The notes beneath the pieces are model-generated. The model was not told the DNA's origin, searched no databases, and worked only from the letters and a program-made list of their open reading frames with translations. A program made the position numbers and the translations under genes. DNA of 46,181 nt. It comes from Laceyella sacchari. Lineage in GTDB: Bacteria; Bacillota; Bacilli; Thermoactinomycetales; Thermoactinomycetaceae. Where the stretch lies: NCBI RefSeq assembly GCF_004343255.1, contig NZ_SMDD01000008.1, positions 1-46,181 of the forward strand. The letters run 5' to 3'. Below are positions 45,732-46,181 of this stretch, piece after piece. Each line of letters opens with the position of its first letter. Position 1 is the first letter of the stretch.

Positions 45732-45931
45732 TGACAAAACTTGAAAGATACCAACAATTATGCGAAAAACTGGACGAATTGCAAAAACAGTCAGATGCAA
45801 TCCAAGTTGTTGACGAGGAAACAGAAAGGGAGAAAAGAAGAATCTCGAAGGAATACGCAAAAACATACGTCGAGATCGTAAAAATGAACATCGAGTTTGG
45901 TTATGGCTGTATCGATCATGCGGCTGAATAA
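45731..45931 (+). CDS. Small helical protein, last gene of the island
   Basis: A 66-residue protein starting MTKLERYQQLCEKLDELQKQ after GGAGGAG. Coiled-coil character throughout, ending IEFGYGCIDHAAE. The family is not recognised. Confidence 0.62.
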   Translation: MTKLERYQQLCEKLDELQKQSDAIQVVDEETEREKRRISKEYAKTYVEIVKMNIEFGYGCIDHAAE

Positions 45932-45946
45932 GCTGAATGAAGTGTG

Positions 45947-45976
45947 AGGAGGGGCGCATAGCCCCTCCTTTTTTTT
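45947..45976. terminator. Terminator between the island and the lysin
   Basis: GAGGAGGGGC pairs with GCCCCTCCTT across CATA, with a T-run on the plus strand, right at the lysin stop; it also serves the late operon in the other direction. Confidence 0.85.
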
Positions 45977-46181
45977 ATTTGTCGCGCTTTTTTATTGTGA
46001 TTTCATCGGCTTGATCAAGCACCGCTTTTTCGACTTTCTCTTTTATGATGGCCGGGTAAGCGGTATCTACAACAAACGCGCCGTTCACGGTGACGCGATA
46101 CATCGGCTTCGGGGTTGTATCTTTTTTGCTCAATCCCAGCGCTTTTGCGATTCCTTCGACAATGGATTGAGCCAACCCATC
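45975..46181 (-). CDS. Amidase (endolysin), C-terminal part; continues at base 1
   Basis: Carboxy-terminal end of the lysin encoded at 1-575, ending in TAA at 45975-45977. After the last catalytic helix (AQSIVEGIAKALGL) a short tail of about 45 residues with a YRVTVNGAFV stretch resembles a small wall-binding or SPOR-like beta-alpha-beta segment. This is shorter than the usual SH3 or LysM repeats. Bases 46096-46181 duplicate 1-86. The gene converges on the plus-strand island and shares the hairpin terminator at 45947-45976. Confidence 0.9.
   Translation of the reverse strand, partial: DGLAQSIVEGIAKALGLSKKDTTPKPMYRVTVNGAFVVDTAYPAIIKEKVEKAVLDQADEITIKKRDK
46096..46181. repeat. Terminal direct repeat (circle junction), right copy
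   Basis: Exact copy of bases 1-86. Removing one copy gives a 46,095-bp circle. Confidence 0.95.

Overview
The window is one complete circular element of about 46.1 kb. Bases 1-86 reappear exactly at 46096-46181, and the lysin gene reads through that junction, so the ends are one point on a circle (unit length 46,095 bp). Strong AGGAGG-type ribosome sites, TTGACA/TATAAT promoters and the protein families (XhlA holin partner, ArpU-type regulator, NprR-like peptide receptor) point to a Bacillota host, most likely Bacillales. I cannot name the genus. The element combines a full HK97-type siphovirus with plasmid functions and is best read as a temperate phage-plasmid.

Layout. (1) 0-15.7 kb, minus strand: late genes in transcription order from about 15.4 kb: small and large terminase, portal fused to a MuF-like head protein, prohead protease, capsid, connector and tail genes, two related tail-tube proteins, tail chaperones joined by a -1 frameshift, tape measure, Dit-like and gp37-like tail proteins, XhlA, holin, amidase. 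(2) 15.7-18.5 kb: small genes, a short serine recombinase with a possible site upstream, and short direct repeats. (3) 18.6-26.3 kb, minus strand: early/middle operon under a Cro-like gene: Rad52-type annealing protein, DnaD-like and DnaC-like replication proteins, a C5-cytosine methyltransferase with an HNH gene at its 3' end, and an ArpU-like late regulator. (4) 26.25-28.9 kb: divergent Cro/CI-like switch with clear operators, then an HTH-TPR peptide receptor followed directly by a 36-residue secreted pro-peptide, a candidate lysis-lysogeny communication system. (5) 28.9-35.4 kb, minus strand: small membrane and coiled-coil proteins, a replication-relaxation family protein, a VirB4/HerA-like ATPase and a run of tiny membrane proteins, resembling a reduced DNA-transfer module. 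(6) 35.1-37.5 kb: a second divergent regulator pair with three operators; one regulator is an XRE-UTRA fusion followed by a stand-alone RibD reductase domain; then a MazF-like toxin pair. (7) 37.6-42.7 kb: replication initiator, repeats and a possible antisense RNA, a repetitive membrane protein, a perfect 20-bp palindrome, and ParA with a small partner. (8) 42.8-45.95 kb, plus strand: small genes behind a strong promoter with an inverted-repeat operator. The first gene is an HTH protein, one gene resembles the CRISPR-associated Csx20 ring-nuclease family, and most intergenic gaps carry hairpins. This looks like an anti-defence or early-entry island.

How it fits together. Rep, ParA and its partner and the toxin pair would keep the prophage as a plasmid. 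The CI/Cro switch and the peptide receptor would decide entry into the minus-strand lytic programme, which runs through replication and ArpU to the late genes. The plus-strand island is placed to act early against host immunity. All family calls were made by eye from motifs and gene order; no database search was possible.
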